This document shows, piece by piece, positions 7,681 through 16,301 of a DNA stretch of 36,560 nucleotides. A program made the translations under genes and the position numbers. Under the pieces are notes generated by a model, which had not been told where the DNA came from, searched no databases, and saw only the letters and a program-made list of their open reading frames with translations. Positions within the stretch are counted from its first letter, which is position 1. Each line of letters begins with the position of its first letter. Source of the stretch: JBHJGS01 sp050331575 (GTDB lineage: Bacteria; Pseudomonadota; Alphaproteobacteria; Sphingomonadales; Rhodothalassiaceae); assembly GCA_050331575.1 (NCBI GenBank), contig JBHJGS010000034.1, positions 1 to 36,560 of the forward strand. The letters are read 5' to 3'.

Positions 7681-8898
7681 TCAGCTGTTCAAGCCGGTCT
7701 GCTGGGCCAGTTCCAGCTTGGCGATCTGATTGCGGTGCACCTCGTCGGGACCATCGGCCAGCCGGAGCGTGCGCGCCTGGGCATAGGCATAGGCGGTGCC
7801 GAAATCGTCGCACACGCCGCCGCCGCCATGGGCCTGGATCGCCCAGTCGATCACCTGGCAAGCCATATTGGGCGCGGCCACCTTGATCATGGCAATCTCC
7901 TTGCGCGCCACCTTATTGCCCACCGTGTCCATCATGTAGGCCGCCTTCAGCGTCAACAGGCGCGCCTGATCGATCAGAATGCGTGCCTCGGCGATGCGTT
8001 CGGACCACACCGTCTGGCGCGCCACCGGCTTGCCAAAGGCGACACGCTCAGCGGTGCGCTTGCACAGCTTTTCCAGGCAGCGCTCGGCCAGGCCGATCAG
8101 GCGCATGCAGTGGTGAATGCGCCCCGGGCCGAGCCGGCCCTGCGCGATCTCAAAGCCGCGGCCCTCGCCCAGCAGCATATTCTGAGCCGGCACACGGACC
8201 GCGTCGAAGACGATTTCGGCATGGCCGTGCGGGGCATCGTCATAGCCGAACACCGGCAGCATGCGTTTGACCGTGACGCCGGGGCTGTCCATCGGCACCA
8301 GGATCATCGATTGCTGGCGGTAGACATCGGCATTGTCCGGGTCGGACTTGCCCATGACGATCAGAATCTTGCAGCGCGGGTCACCCGCCCCGGAGGTCCA
8401 CCATTTGCGCCCGTTGACGACATACTCTTCGCCGTCGCGTAGGATCGAGCATTCGATGTTGCGCGCGTCGGAGGAGGCGACCTCTGGCTCGGTCATGGCA
8501 AAGGCGGAGCGGATCTCTCCGGCCAAGAGCGGGGCCAGCCACTGCGCCTTCTGCGCATCGCTGCCATAGCGCACCAGCACCTCCATATTGCCGGTGTCCG
8601 GCGCGGAACAGTTGAACACTTCCGAGGCGAAATGGCAGCGGCCCATCTCCTCCGCCAGCGGCGCATATTCCAGATTGCTCAGGCCCGCGCCATGCTCGCT
8701 GTCCGGCAAAAACAGGTTCCACAGACCAGCGGCCTTGGCCTCGGCCTTCAAGGCCTCCAGGATCGGCAGCGGCTGCCAGCGGTCGCCCTCGGCCACCTGG
8801 GCGAACATCTCGTCTTCCCGCGGCAGGATATGCTCGGCCATAAACTGGCGCACGCGCCCCTGATAGTCGCGCATTTTCGGGGTGTAGCCGAAATCCAT
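7681..8898 (-). CDS. Acyl-CoA dehydrogenase (ACAD10/11-like)
   Basis: 405 aa from ATG 8898 (MDFGYTPKMRDYQGRV), chosen because GGAAGGAT lies upstream and because this is the usual N-terminus of the subfamily. It has the FAD/substrate segment SAFAMTEPEVASSDARN, the middle-domain VVNGRKWWTSGAGDPRC, GRGFEIAQGRLGPGRIHHCMR, and the C-terminal QAHGGGGVCDDF and RLADGPDEVHR. Acyl-CoA dehydrogenases introduce the first double bond in beta-oxidation and pass electrons to ETF. The chain-length preference is unknown. The gene is first in a minus-strand run with the lipid transporter and divergent from the PrpD-like gene. Confidence 0.92.
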   Translation of the reverse strand: MDFGYTPKMRDYQGRVRQFMAEHILPREDEMFAQVAEGDRWQPLPILEALKAEAKAAGLWNLFLPDSEHGAGLSNLEYAPLAEEMGRCHFASEVFNCSAPDTGNMEVLVRYGSDAQKAQWLAPLLAGEIRSAFAMTEPEVASSDARNIECSILRDGEEYVVNGRKWWTSGAGDPRCKILIVMGKSDPDNADVYRQQSMILVPMDSPGVTVKRMLPVFGYDDAPHGHAEIVFDAVRVPAQNMLLGEGRGFEIAQGRLGPGRIHHCMRLIGLAERCLEKLCKRTAERVAFGKPVARQTVWSERIAEARILIDQARLLTLKAAYMMDTVGNKVARKEIAMIKVAAPNMACQVIDWAIQAHGGGGVCDDFGTAYAYAQARTLRLADGPDEVHRNQIAKLELAQQTGLNS

Positions 8899-8931
8899 GA
8901 GTGCGATATCCTTCCTGATCCGGTTTGTAGC

Positions 8932-8958
8932 CCGCGCCGGGATATGATCATGGCGCGG
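8932..8958. promoter_or_regulatory. Inverted repeat between divergent genes
   Basis: CCGCGCC (8932-8938) and GGCGCGG (8952-8958) form a 7-bp inverted repeat with a 13-base AT-richer centre. It lies in the 91-bp gap between the acyl-CoA dehydrogenase and PrpD-like genes. It could be an operator for both, or a chance GC repeat. Confidence 0.3.
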
Positions 8959-8989
8959 CAGGAAATCCAAGAGCGATGCGCCTGATCCC

Positions 8990-10333
8990 ATGATGATCCC
9001 CCGCCTGGCCGCCTATCTCAGCGACGCCCCGCGCTGCCCGTCACAGGCCGTGCGGCAGGCCGTCGCGGATGCCGTGGTCGATACCCTAAGCGTCGCCCTG
9101 GCCGGGTTTGCCGCCGCACCGGTGGCTGCGTTGTGCCGGTCCGGCCCAGGCTTCGGATCCGGCCATAGCCGATTGTGGGACGGCTCGGACCGCACCGCCG
9201 CGGCCGCGGCCGCTCTGATCAACGGCACGGCGGCTCATGCGCTTGATTTCGACGATAATTTCGACCCGGCCAAGGTGCACGCCTCTGCCGTGCTCTTGCC
9301 CGCCCTGATCGCCTTGGCGGATGAGCGCGACCTGGACGAAGCCGCCGTCACCGACGCCTATGCCTGCGGCTTGCAGACGCTTGCGGCGGTCGGCCATGTG
9401 ATGAACCCGGCACATCGCGACAGCGGCTGGCATGGCACGGCGACCTTGGGCGCGTTGGGATCGGCGGCGGCGTGTGCGCGGCTGCTGCGGCTGGATGCCC
9501 GCGCCACGGGGCATGCCCTATCCATCGCCACCAGCCTCATGGGCGGGTTCATGAGCCAATTCGGCACGGGGATGAAGCCGGTGCATGCGGGGCTGGCGGC
9601 CATGCGCGGCGTGTTGGCGGCGGGCTGGGCCGAAGCCGGGCTGGACGCAGCGCCGGACGCACTTGACGGCGCCTATTCGCCCATGGCGTTGATGCGCGGA
9701 TCAGACGATGCGGCACTGGCCCCCTTGCCGGACCCGGCGACCCTTCCTGTCGCGGTGCTGAACCCGGGGTTGAAGGTGAAACGCTATGCCAATTGCGCGT
9801 CGGCCCATCGCAGCTTGGATGCGCTGGAGACCCTGATGAAGAGCCATCGATTCCGCGCAGATGCGATCAGCGCGATCGAGGTGACGCTGCCCGCCAGCCA
9901 CCGGCGCAATCTCATGCATGACCAGCCGGCCACGGCGGAGCAGGCCCGGTTTTCGCTGCCCTACGCCCTGGCGCTCCGGCTGGTGCGCGGCATGCCGACG
10001 CTGACGCAATTTCATCAGGACGGCTTTAACCTGGACGGTCTACACGAAATTATGGCCCAGATCAGCATCATTGGCGTGGAACAGCCGGAAAGCCGTCAGC
10101 CGACGCAGGTGCGCGTGCGGCTGCATAGCGGCGCGGCGTTTCAGGAAACGGTCTGGTGGCCCGTCGGCAGCCATGCCCGACCGCTTGAGCCGGCCGCCCG
10201 TCTGGCAAAGGCACGCGCCTGCTTGGCCCGCGCTGGCACGCCCGCACCTGAGGCGCTGATCAGTCACTGGCAGCACTTCGGCGGCAGCCGCCGAAGCCGC
10301 GGGCTCACCGCATCGGCAGAGGCGGCGGCATGA
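8990..10333 (+). CDS. MmgE/PrpD family protein
   Basis: 447 aa from ATG 8990 (a second ATG follows directly). The family signature region reads ALINGTAAHALDFDDNF near residue 80, followed by KVHASAVLLPALIALAD and DSGWHGTATLGALGSAAACARLL. FGTGMKPVHAGLAAMRGVLAA lies mid-protein and LKVKRYANCASAHRSLDAL in the second domain. PrpD is 2-methylcitrate dehydratase, but this family also includes cis-aconitate decarboxylase and many uncharacterised lyases. With no prpB or prpC nearby, methylcitrate use is not supported, and the substrate is unknown. It overlaps the next gene by ATGA and so is translationally coupled to it. Confidence 0.88.
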   Translation: MMIPRLAAYLSDAPRCPSQAVRQAVADAVVDTLSVALAGFAAAPVAALCRSGPGFGSGHSRLWDGSDRTAAAAAALINGTAAHALDFDDNFDPAKVHASAVLLPALIALADERDLDEAAVTDAYACGLQTLAAVGHVMNPAHRDSGWHGTATLGALGSAAACARLLRLDARATGHALSIATSLMGGFMSQFGTGMKPVHAGLAAMRGVLAAGWAEAGLDAAPDALDGAYSPMALMRGSDDAALAPLPDPATLPVAVLNPGLKVKRYANCASAHRSLDALETLMKSHRFRADAISAIEVTLPASHRRNLMHDQPATAEQARFSLPYALALRLVRGMPTLTQFHQDGFNLDGLHEIMAQISIIGVEQPESRQPTQVRVRLHSGAAFQETVWWPVGSHARPLEPAARLAKARACLARAGTPAPEALISHWQHFGGSRRSRGLTASAEAAA

Positions 10334-11133
10334 GCGCGGCAATGACGGCGCTGGTCTTGGCCGCGGCCCGGCGGGGACCGGCCGACCCGGTTGCCGCGGC
10401 GGAAGGCCTGGGCCACAAATGCCTGGTGGACCTGGCGGGCCGGCCGATGCTGGACCGGGTCGTCACGGCCTTGGCCGCTGCCCGCCATATCGGCCGCATC
10501 TTCGTCAGCTGCGAAGACCCTGGGCTGATCGACGCCTTGCCCGGCGGCCGGACGTTGGCAGCAGACGGCCGGCTGGCCTGCGTGCCGGCAGGACCGACTT
10601 TGACCGACTCGGTGAAGGCCGCTGCCGCCGCCGTCTGTGAGCCATTTCCCCTGCTGGTCACCACCGGCGACAATGCGCTGCACACGCCACAGATCATCGA
10701 CGATTTTTGCGCCCAGTCGCTGGCCAGCGGCGCGGATGTGACGCTTGGCATGACCCCGGCGGCGACCTTGTTGGCCGCCTACCCCGATGGTGCGCGGGCG
10801 TTTCACCGGCTGGCCGACGGCGCCTGGTCAAGCTGCAATATCTACGCGCTGATGACGCCGGAGGCATTGGCCACCGCCCAGGTGTTTGCCGGCGGCGGGC
10901 AGTTCGGCAAACGGCCGCGCCGGATTCTGGCCGCGTTCGGGCTGACCGCGCTGATCTTGTACCGGTTCCGGCTGGCCTCTTTGGATGCGCTCATGGCGCG
11001 GCTTGGCCGCCGGTTCGGCCTTGCAATTGCTGCCTTGCGTCTGGACTATGCAGAGGCGGCGATCGATGTGGACAATGTGTCTGATCTTGCCCTAACGCGA
11101 AAGATATTGGCAGAGCGATGCGCGCAACCGTGA
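10330..11133 (+). CDS. NTP transferase (MobA-like) domain protein
   Basis: 267 aa from ATG 10330. The N-terminus MTALVLAAARRGPADPVAAA followed by HKCLVDLAGRPMLDRVV matches the nucleotide-binding start of MobA-like/GT-A nucleotidyltransferases. The usual glycine-rich loop is looser than in true MobA. VTTGDNALHTPQIIDDF carries the expected Asp for metal binding, and a late YAEAAIDVDNVSDL resembles the family's C-terminal Asp motif. The middle and C-terminal parts are hydrophobic (FGLTALILYRF). Substrate and pathway are unknown. It is coupled to the PrpD-like gene (ATGA) and overlaps the next gene by 16 bp. Confidence 0.75.
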   Translation: MSAAMTALVLAAARRGPADPVAAAEGLGHKCLVDLAGRPMLDRVVTALAAARHIGRIFVSCEDPGLIDALPGGRTLAADGRLACVPAGPTLTDSVKAAAAAVCEPFPLLVTTGDNALHTPQIIDDFCAQSLASGADVTLGMTPAATLLAAYPDGARAFHRLADGAWSSCNIYALMTPEALATAQVFAGGGQFGKRPRRILAAFGLTALILYRFRLASLDALMARLGRRFGLAIAALRLDYAEAAIDVDNVSDLALTRKILAERCAQP

Positions 11134-12092
11134 CAAGCCATACCGGCGGCCTGCGGCGCCTGTTTCCGCCGATCGATCCCTATGATCATGGCTGGCTGGA
11201 CACCGGCGACGGCCATTCGGTCTATTGGGAGACATCGGGCAATCATTACGGGCGGCCGGTCTTGTTCCTGCATGGCGGACCCGGCGGCGCGACCTCGCCG
11301 GTGCAGCGGCGGTTTTTCGATCCGGATGCGTATCGGATCATCCTGATGGACCAGCGCGGCTGCGGCCGCTCCACCCCGCATGCCTGCCTGGACCACAATA
11401 CCAGCTGGCACCTGATCGACGATGTGGAACAGCTGCGCAAGCGTTTGGGCGTCGACAAATGGCTGCTGTTCGGCGGCTCCTGGGGATCGACTCTGTCGCT
11501 GCTCTACGCGCAATGCCATCCAGATCGGGTTCTAGGCCTGATCCTGCGCGGGATCTTCTTATCGCAGCAGTCCGAGATCGACTGGTTTTACCGCTTCGGC
11601 GCCAACCGTCTGTTTCCAGAAGCATGGTCCCAGTTCGAGGGCCATATTCCGCCGGCTGAGCGCCGCGATCTGGTGGCCGCCTATTACCGCCGGCTCACCG
11701 ATCTGGATGACTCGGTCGTTCGTGCCGCCGCCCGGCGCTGGAGCCAGTGGGAGCGCGCAACCGTGACGCTTGTGGCCGACCCGCGGCGTGGCGGCGCGGA
11801 CTCTGACGGTTTTGCCAAAGCGATCGCGCGCATTGAATGCCACTATTTTGTCAATCGCGGCTTTTTGCGGCAGGATGATCAGATCCTGGTGGATATGCCG
11901 CGCATTGCGCATCTGCCCGGCGTCTTGATCCAGGGCCGATATGACGTCATATGCCCGCCAGTGACTGCGGTAACCCTGGCAGAGGCCTGGCCGCAGGCGC
12001 AATTGAAGCTGGTGCCGGTGGCCGGCCATTCCGCCTTTGAACCAGATATCGTGCACGAACTGATCACCGCGACCGAAGCGTTCAAACACTGA
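11118..12092 (+). CDS. pip: Proline iminopeptidase
   Basis: 324 aa from ATG 11118, within the last 16 bp of the preceding gene. It is an alpha/beta-hydrolase with oxyanion motif FLHGGPGG (50-57), nucleophile elbow GGSWGS (Ser121), an Asp in GRYDVICP (about 281) and the catalytic His in GHSAFEP (about 307). DQRGCGRSTPH and the cap-domain WSQWE are typical of proline iminopeptidase (peptidase family S33). It removes N-terminal proline from peptides in the cytoplasm. There is no signal peptide. It belongs to a tightly packed run of four genes that otherwise share no obvious pathway. Confidence 0.92.
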   Translation: MRATVTSHTGGLRRLFPPIDPYDHGWLDTGDGHSVYWETSGNHYGRPVLFLHGGPGGATSPVQRRFFDPDAYRIILMDQRGCGRSTPHACLDHNTSWHLIDDVEQLRKRLGVDKWLLFGGSWGSTLSLLYAQCHPDRVLGLILRGIFLSQQSEIDWFYRFGANRLFPEAWSQFEGHIPPAERRDLVAAYYRRLTDLDDSVVRAAARRWSQWERATVTLVADPRRGGADSDGFAKAIARIECHYFVNRGFLRQDDQILVDMPRIAHLPGVLIQGRYDVICPPVTAVTLAEAWPQAQLKLVPVAGHSAFEPDIVHELITATEAFKH

Positions 12093-12110
12093 GTAAGGAG
12101 CCCGCGCGCC

Positions 12111-12584
12111 ATGCGTGTTTTCGCCTTGTTGGCCTGGCTGGGCGTGATCGCTCTGCCGCTGGTCGCTCACCCCAACCATGATGAGGCCGACCGCGCCATC
12201 AAGGTGGTTGAACCCTGGGCGCGCGCGACCTCGCCGAATGCGCAGACCGCGGCAGCCTATATGGTGCTGTGGAATCGGGGCGCCACGGCAGATCGATTGA
12301 TCGCGGCGGACAGCCCTGCGGCGGAACGGGTTGAGATTCACCGCAGCGTGGCAGATGGCAACCGTCGGCGCATGGTGCCCTTGGCCGATGGGCTGGCGCT
12401 GCCGCCGAACCAGGCCGAAACGCTTCAGCCCGGCGGCACGCACTTGATGTTTCTAGGCCTGAAGGCTGGGCTAGCCCCGGGCGATCATGTTTTAGTGACC
12501 CTTAGCTTTGAAAAGGCCGGCCCGGTCACAGTCGAGGTGGCGGTCAAGGCGATCGGCCACTTTCAACCTACAGGCCATCATTGA
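12111..12584 (+). CDS. PCu(A)C-type periplasmic copper chaperone
   Basis: 157 aa from ATG 12111 with AAGGAG about ten bases upstream. It has a signal peptide (about 1-19, ending before HPNHDEAD). The Cu(I) ligands follow the family spacing: His77, ten residues to Met88, then His111 and Met113 in THLMFLGL. AAAYMVLWNRG is the conserved front strand. The family delivers copper to the CuA or CuB centres of cytochrome oxidase. The usual partner Sco is absent here. Histidines near both ends of the mature chain may add metal sites. It follows pip by 18 bp. Confidence 0.9.
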   Translation: MRVFALLAWLGVIALPLVAHPNHDEADRAIKVVEPWARATSPNAQTAAAYMVLWNRGATADRLIAADSPAAERVEIHRSVADGNRRRMVPLADGLALPPNQAETLQPGGTHLMFLGLKAGLAPGDHVLVTLSFEKAGPVTVEVAVKAIGHFQPTGHH

Positions 12585-12688
12585 ACGCAATTTTATATTT
12601 TACGGTTCATTAAAGACGCAGGGATAGGACAACAAGGTCTGAGCCGGGGCACGCCGGTGGCCGGCCATTGCGATTTGAGGCTCGATCC

Positions 12689-14875
12689 TTGCCAACGACT
12701 GATGGTGCGCCTGTGTTTTCGCCCGCTGCGGCGGGTGTCGGTGCGCCCGAGCCTCCGCCAAATGCCTTCTCGCACCTGGCCCGCACCATCCGCGCGGGCG
12801 CTTGGCTGTTAGACCTGGCCAGCGGCCGAACCTGGGTGTCAGAGCCGTGGGAGGCGCTGGTTGGCGCGCCCGCCGGACATTTCTCAGGCGAAACCGATGC
12901 GACCCTGGCGGTCCTCAGCCGCGATCAACAGGCGCAGGTCACCGCCTATCGTCGCGCGGTCAGCGGCGGCGCCCAATCCGGCTACAGCCTGGTGCTGCGG
13001 TATCGGTGCGTCGATGGCAATGAGCGCCACGTCCTCAGCCGCGCGGAATTGGAGCGTGATCCGGACGGGCGGCCTGTGCGCCTGCGCGGGGCCGATGTGT
13101 GCGTGCAGGACCAGGAGGGGCTGCAGGCCGCCGAAGCGGCCGACAGACGCCATGTTCTCGACCTGACCCGGCAATTGCTGATGGGCTATGTCACCGCGGA
13201 GAAGAGCGAGGCCGCGCATCATGCAGCGCTTGCCCATCTGCTTAGCCTGACGAGCGCGACCGATGCTGCAATCGTGCGCATCACACCGGATGACCGCAGC
13301 GGCCAATTCGAGGAGCGGGCGCGCACGCCCTGGCGCCTAGGCGCCGACGGCGAAGCCTTGCCGCCCTTGGCCTTGCAACGTCTGTGCGAGCAGGCCTTGA
13401 GCACGCGCGCGGCCCTGGTGATCGCGAACCTGCCCGCTCAGGCCTCCACCCTCAACGTCACCGTCGCGGCTGATGCGCCCCGCCATTTTTGCGCCGTGCC
13501 GCTGATCATGCGCGACCGGATTGTGGGCTTGGTGGCGCTGCTGGCGGCAGAACCGGCATTCACGCCAGCGGCGCTGGAGCGCTTGTCGCCCTTCTTGTCC
13601 GCCCTGTCGCAGATCCTCGATACCGAGACGGCGGAACGGCGCCGGCTCGCCGCGGAGCGCGAGTTGCGCAGCACCGAATTGGTCCTCTCGGTGGCGACCA
13701 ATTCCATCGATGCGCCGATCAGCGTGTGGGACAAAGATGATCGGTTGCTGCGCTTCAACGACAGCTTTCTGGACATGTTTCCCAGCTTGTCCAGCCTCGG
13801 GGATCCCCGCGGGCTGGCCTATGAACGGTTCATGCGAGACCATGCTGAGCCGCTGATTGACCAGGAGCGCCTACCACCCGCGGCGAAGGGGTTGATGCAG
13901 GACTTCCTGTCCGGCCGCCATCGCGACGCGCCGATGGAAGTGCCATTGAAATCGGGCCGCTGGTTGATGGTTCGGCGCCGGCCGATCCCCGGCATCGGCG
14001 TCGTCGCCATGTCTACCGACATCACCGACATCAAGCGCCGCGAGGTGCAGGCCCAGCGTCAACGCGAGGAATTGGAGAGCAAGAACACCATTTTGGAGGC
14101 GCTGACCCGGGCCCTGCGGGTGGAGCGCGACCGGGCGGAAATGGCGCGGATCAAGGCGGACCAAGCCAGTGCGGCCAAGTCGCAATTTCTCGCCCATATG
14201 AGCCATGAATTGCGCACACCGCTGAACGCGATCTTGGGCTTTTCAGAAATGATCGAGGCAGAGACCTTCGGACCCGTCGGCGTGGACCGCTATAAGGATT
14301 ATGCCCACGCCATATGGCAGAGCGGTCGGCACCTGCTGTCGCTGATCAATGATGTCTTGGACATGTCGCGGATTGAGGCAGGAAAGCTTGAGCTGAACCG
14401 GGCTGAATTGGATCTGGCCGAGTGTTGTGCAGAAGCGGTGCAGCTGGCGGCCAAGCCGGCCGGCACCGACAGTGCCCCGGTGCAAATCGACCTGCCGGAG
14501 ACCATTAAGACGGTCTGGGCCGACCGACGGATCCTCATCCAAATGATGGTCAATCTGCTCGCCAACGCCTTGAAATTTACCCCCGCAGCCGGGCAGGTGC
14601 GAATTTGCGCGGAGCGGCGTGATGGAATGATCGCGCTATCTGTGCAAGATACTGGCATCGGCATGACCGAGGCGCAGATCCAAAAGGCCCTGACCCCGTT
14701 CGGTCAGGTGGAAGGCTATGTCGCCAAAAGTGAAAAGGGCACCGGCCTGGGTCTGCCGCTGGTGCGCGGCATGGCCGAGGCGCATGGCGGCTATATCGGG
14801 TTGCGCAGCACGCCGGGCGCCGGGACCTGTGTCACCGTCTACCTTCCAGAGTCCGGGCCCGGCAGGGCGGCGTGA
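12689..14875 (+). CDS. Soluble hybrid-sensor histidine kinase (PAS-GAF-PAS-HisKA-HATPase)
   Basis: About 728 aa. TTG 12689 is preferred because GAGG lies eight bases upstream; TTG 12668 is an alternative. The order is a PAS-like domain (about 30-120), a GAF-like domain (about 165-320), a second PAS domain (about 330-440, ISVWDKDDRLLRFND), and a linker helix. HisKA follows with HMSHELRTPLNAILGFSEMI (phospho-accepting His about 506), then HATPase with the N-box MVNLLANALKF (about 619-630), DTGIGM and GTGLGL. No membrane segment is seen, so it senses a cytosolic signal. No receiver domain is fused despite the multi-sensor design, and no response regulator lies nearby: an orphan kinase. The following RND genes may be unrelated. 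Confidence 0.88.
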   Translation: MPTTDGAPVFSPAAAGVGAPEPPPNAFSHLARTIRAGAWLLDLASGRTWVSEPWEALVGAPAGHFSGETDATLAVLSRDQQAQVTAYRRAVSGGAQSGYSLVLRYRCVDGNERHVLSRAELERDPDGRPVRLRGADVCVQDQEGLQAAEAADRRHVLDLTRQLLMGYVTAEKSEAAHHAALAHLLSLTSATDAAIVRITPDDRSGQFEERARTPWRLGADGEALPPLALQRLCEQALSTRAALVIANLPAQASTLNVTVAADAPRHFCAVPLIMRDRIVGLVALLAAEPAFTPAALERLSPFLSALSQILDTETAERRRLAAERELRSTELVLSVATNSIDAPISVWDKDDRLLRFNDSFLDMFPSLSSLGDPRGLAYERFMRDHAEPLIDQERLPPAAKGLMQDFLSGRHRDAPMEVPLKSGRWLMVRRRPIPGIGVVAMSTDITDIKRREVQAQRQREELESKNTILEALTRALRVERDRAEMARIKADQASAAKSQFLAHMSHELRTPLNAILGFSEMIEAETFGPVGVDRYKDYAHAIWQSGRHLLSLINDVLDMSRIEAGKLELNRAELDLAECCAEAVQLAAKPAGTDSAPVQIDLPETIKTVWADRRILIQMMVNLLANALKFTPAAGQVRICAERRDGMIALSVQDTGIGMTEAQIQKALTPFGQVEGYVAKSEKGTGLGLPLVRGMAEAHGGYIGLRSTPGAGTCVTVYLPESGPGRAA

Positions 14876-14922
14876 CGCCCATCATGGTGCGGCGCAAACG
14901 TTAACCAACCGCTGCCAGCCGG

Positions 14923-14997
14923 CAAATTATATATAGATATGAGATATAGTGATGTGATACAGAAGAGATGGCGGTGAGTCGGTGAACCGTCCCCGCC
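14923..14997 (+). promoter_or_regulatory. AT-rich tract and nested hairpin upstream of the RND genes
   Basis: In otherwise GC-rich DNA, 14923-14960 is strongly AT-rich (AAATTATATATAGATATGAG and onward) and is a likely promoter core. Directly after it, GGCGG (14970-14974) pairs with CCGCC (14993-14997) around an inner CGGT-GA-ACCG hairpin (14980-14989). The untranslated leader to ATG 15061 is 63 bp. A regulator site is plausible but not identified. Confidence 0.4.
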
Positions 14998-15060
14998 AGA
15001 TAACGAATGTAAGGCCAGGGCCACGCATGCACCTGCCACACGACAGACAGCGAGGGTAAG

Positions 15061-16281
15061 ATGTTTAGGAAGATTTTGCTGGGCGCTGTTCCAGTTCTGA
15101 TCATCGGCGGTGCCATTGCCGCGGTGGTCGTGCTGGGCGCCACCGCGCCGAAGCCGGAGCAGGCTGAGGAGACCGCCGAGGTGCGGCGCTATTTTGCCGA
15201 ACCGGTGCGGGTTGAGCCGGTCACGCTGCAGATCGAAACCCAAGGCGAGGTTCGGCCGAAAAACCAGATCGAATTGACCAGCCAAGTGCCCGGCCGGATC
15301 GTCTGGATCTCTGAGGATTTCGTGGAGGGCGCGTCGGTGGCTGCGGGCGAGACGCTGGTGCGCTTAGATGATGCCGATTACCGCCTGACCCTGGCCCGGG
15401 CTGAAAGCACGCTGGCCCAGGCGCAGCGCCTATTGGCCGAAGAGCAGGCGTCCGCCGCAATCAATCGAAAGCAGTGGAATTGGGATGAGCTGAAGGACTC
15501 TGACCGCCCGTCCGCCCTGGCCCTGCGTGAGCCGCAATTGGCAGAACGCCGCGCTGCTGTGCGTGCGGCCGAGGCGGAAGTGGAGAATGCCCGCGTCAAT
15601 CTGGGCCGCACCGAACTGACCGCGCCATTTGACGGACGCATTCTGTCGCGCGATGCCGGTCTGGGTCAGTATGTCGCCCCAGGCTCTGCCCTGGGCGAGC
15701 TGTTCGCGACCGATGTGGTGCAGGTGCGCCTGCCGCTGACCGACCTGCAGCTGGGCCGACTGGGCATGCCGCTGGGTTATGAGGCGGACTATGCCGAGGC
15801 CCGCCCGGTTACCTTCAGTGCCGAGGTGGCTGGGGCCCAACGCCAGTGGCAGGGCCGCCTGGTGCGCATTTCCGCAGCCGTCGATCCGGGCACGCGCCTG
15901 GTCTACGGCATCGCTGAACTGCGCGAGCCCTATGGGGCGGCGCGGGATGGCGGCGTGCCAATGGCGGTGGGCCTGTTCGTGAAGGCCGAGATCGACGGCC
16001 GCTCGCTCAATCAGGCGTTCGTGCTGCCACGCGCTGCCCTGCGCGGGGAAAATCAGGTCTATGTGGTTGATGCTGACAACCGGCTGAAGATCCATCGGGT
16101 CGATGTGTTGGACACCACGCCGGAACGCGCCATTGTCACCGCCGGCGTCAGTGCCGGAGACCGGGTGATCACCTCCCCGGTGCAGTCGGTGCGCGAAGGT
16201 ATCCAGGTTGAAGTGATCGACCGAAGCCGTCAGGCCCAGGTGGCCAGCCTGCCCGGCAGTGCCGGCGCGGCCGCGAACTAA
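15061..16281 (+). CDS. RND efflux periplasmic adaptor (membrane fusion protein)
   Basis: 406 aa from ATG 15061 with GAGGG upstream. An N-terminal uncleaved or signal-anchor helix (about 5-27) is followed by a barrel-sandwich/lipoyl half (QGEVRPKNQIELTSQVPGRI). A helical hairpin (about 100-180) carries LAQAQRLLAEEQASAAINRK, and the second lipoyl half is TELTAPFDGRILSRDAGLGQ. Beta-barrel and membrane-proximal domains complete it, ending SVREGIQVEVID. It would bridge the inner-membrane pump to an outer-membrane channel. It is co-transcribed with the RND permease 20 bp downstream. No TolC-like gene is in the window, so an unlinked channel must be used. Confidence 0.92.
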   Translation: MFRKILLGAVPVLIIGGAIAAVVVLGATAPKPEQAEETAEVRRYFAEPVRVEPVTLQIETQGEVRPKNQIELTSQVPGRIVWISEDFVEGASVAAGETLVRLDDADYRLTLARAESTLAQAQRLLAEEQASAAINRKQWNWDELKDSDRPSALALREPQLAERRAAVRAAEAEVENARVNLGRTELTAPFDGRILSRDAGLGQYVAPGSALGELFATDVVQVRLPLTDLQLGRLGMPLGYEADYAEARPVTFSAEVAGAQRQWQGRLVRISAAVDPGTRLVYGIAELREPYGAARDGGVPMAVGLFVKAEIDGRSLNQAFVLPRAALRGENQVYVVDADNRLKIHRVDVLDTTPERAIVTAGVSAGDRVITSPVQSVREGIQVEVIDRSRQAQVASLPGSAGAAAN

Positions 16282-16301
16282 AGCGAAGGGACGCGAAAGC
16301 C

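Noticed and set aside
6480..7886. Long plus-strand open frame opposite mlaE
   Set aside because: It is antisense to a gene with clear family motifs; its His/Gln/Arg-rich translation is the usual shadow of hydrophobic codons in GC-rich DNA.
12689..14875. Kinase as a hybrid with a receiver domain
   Set aside because: The protein ends shortly after the HATPase G2 box with no room for a receiver.
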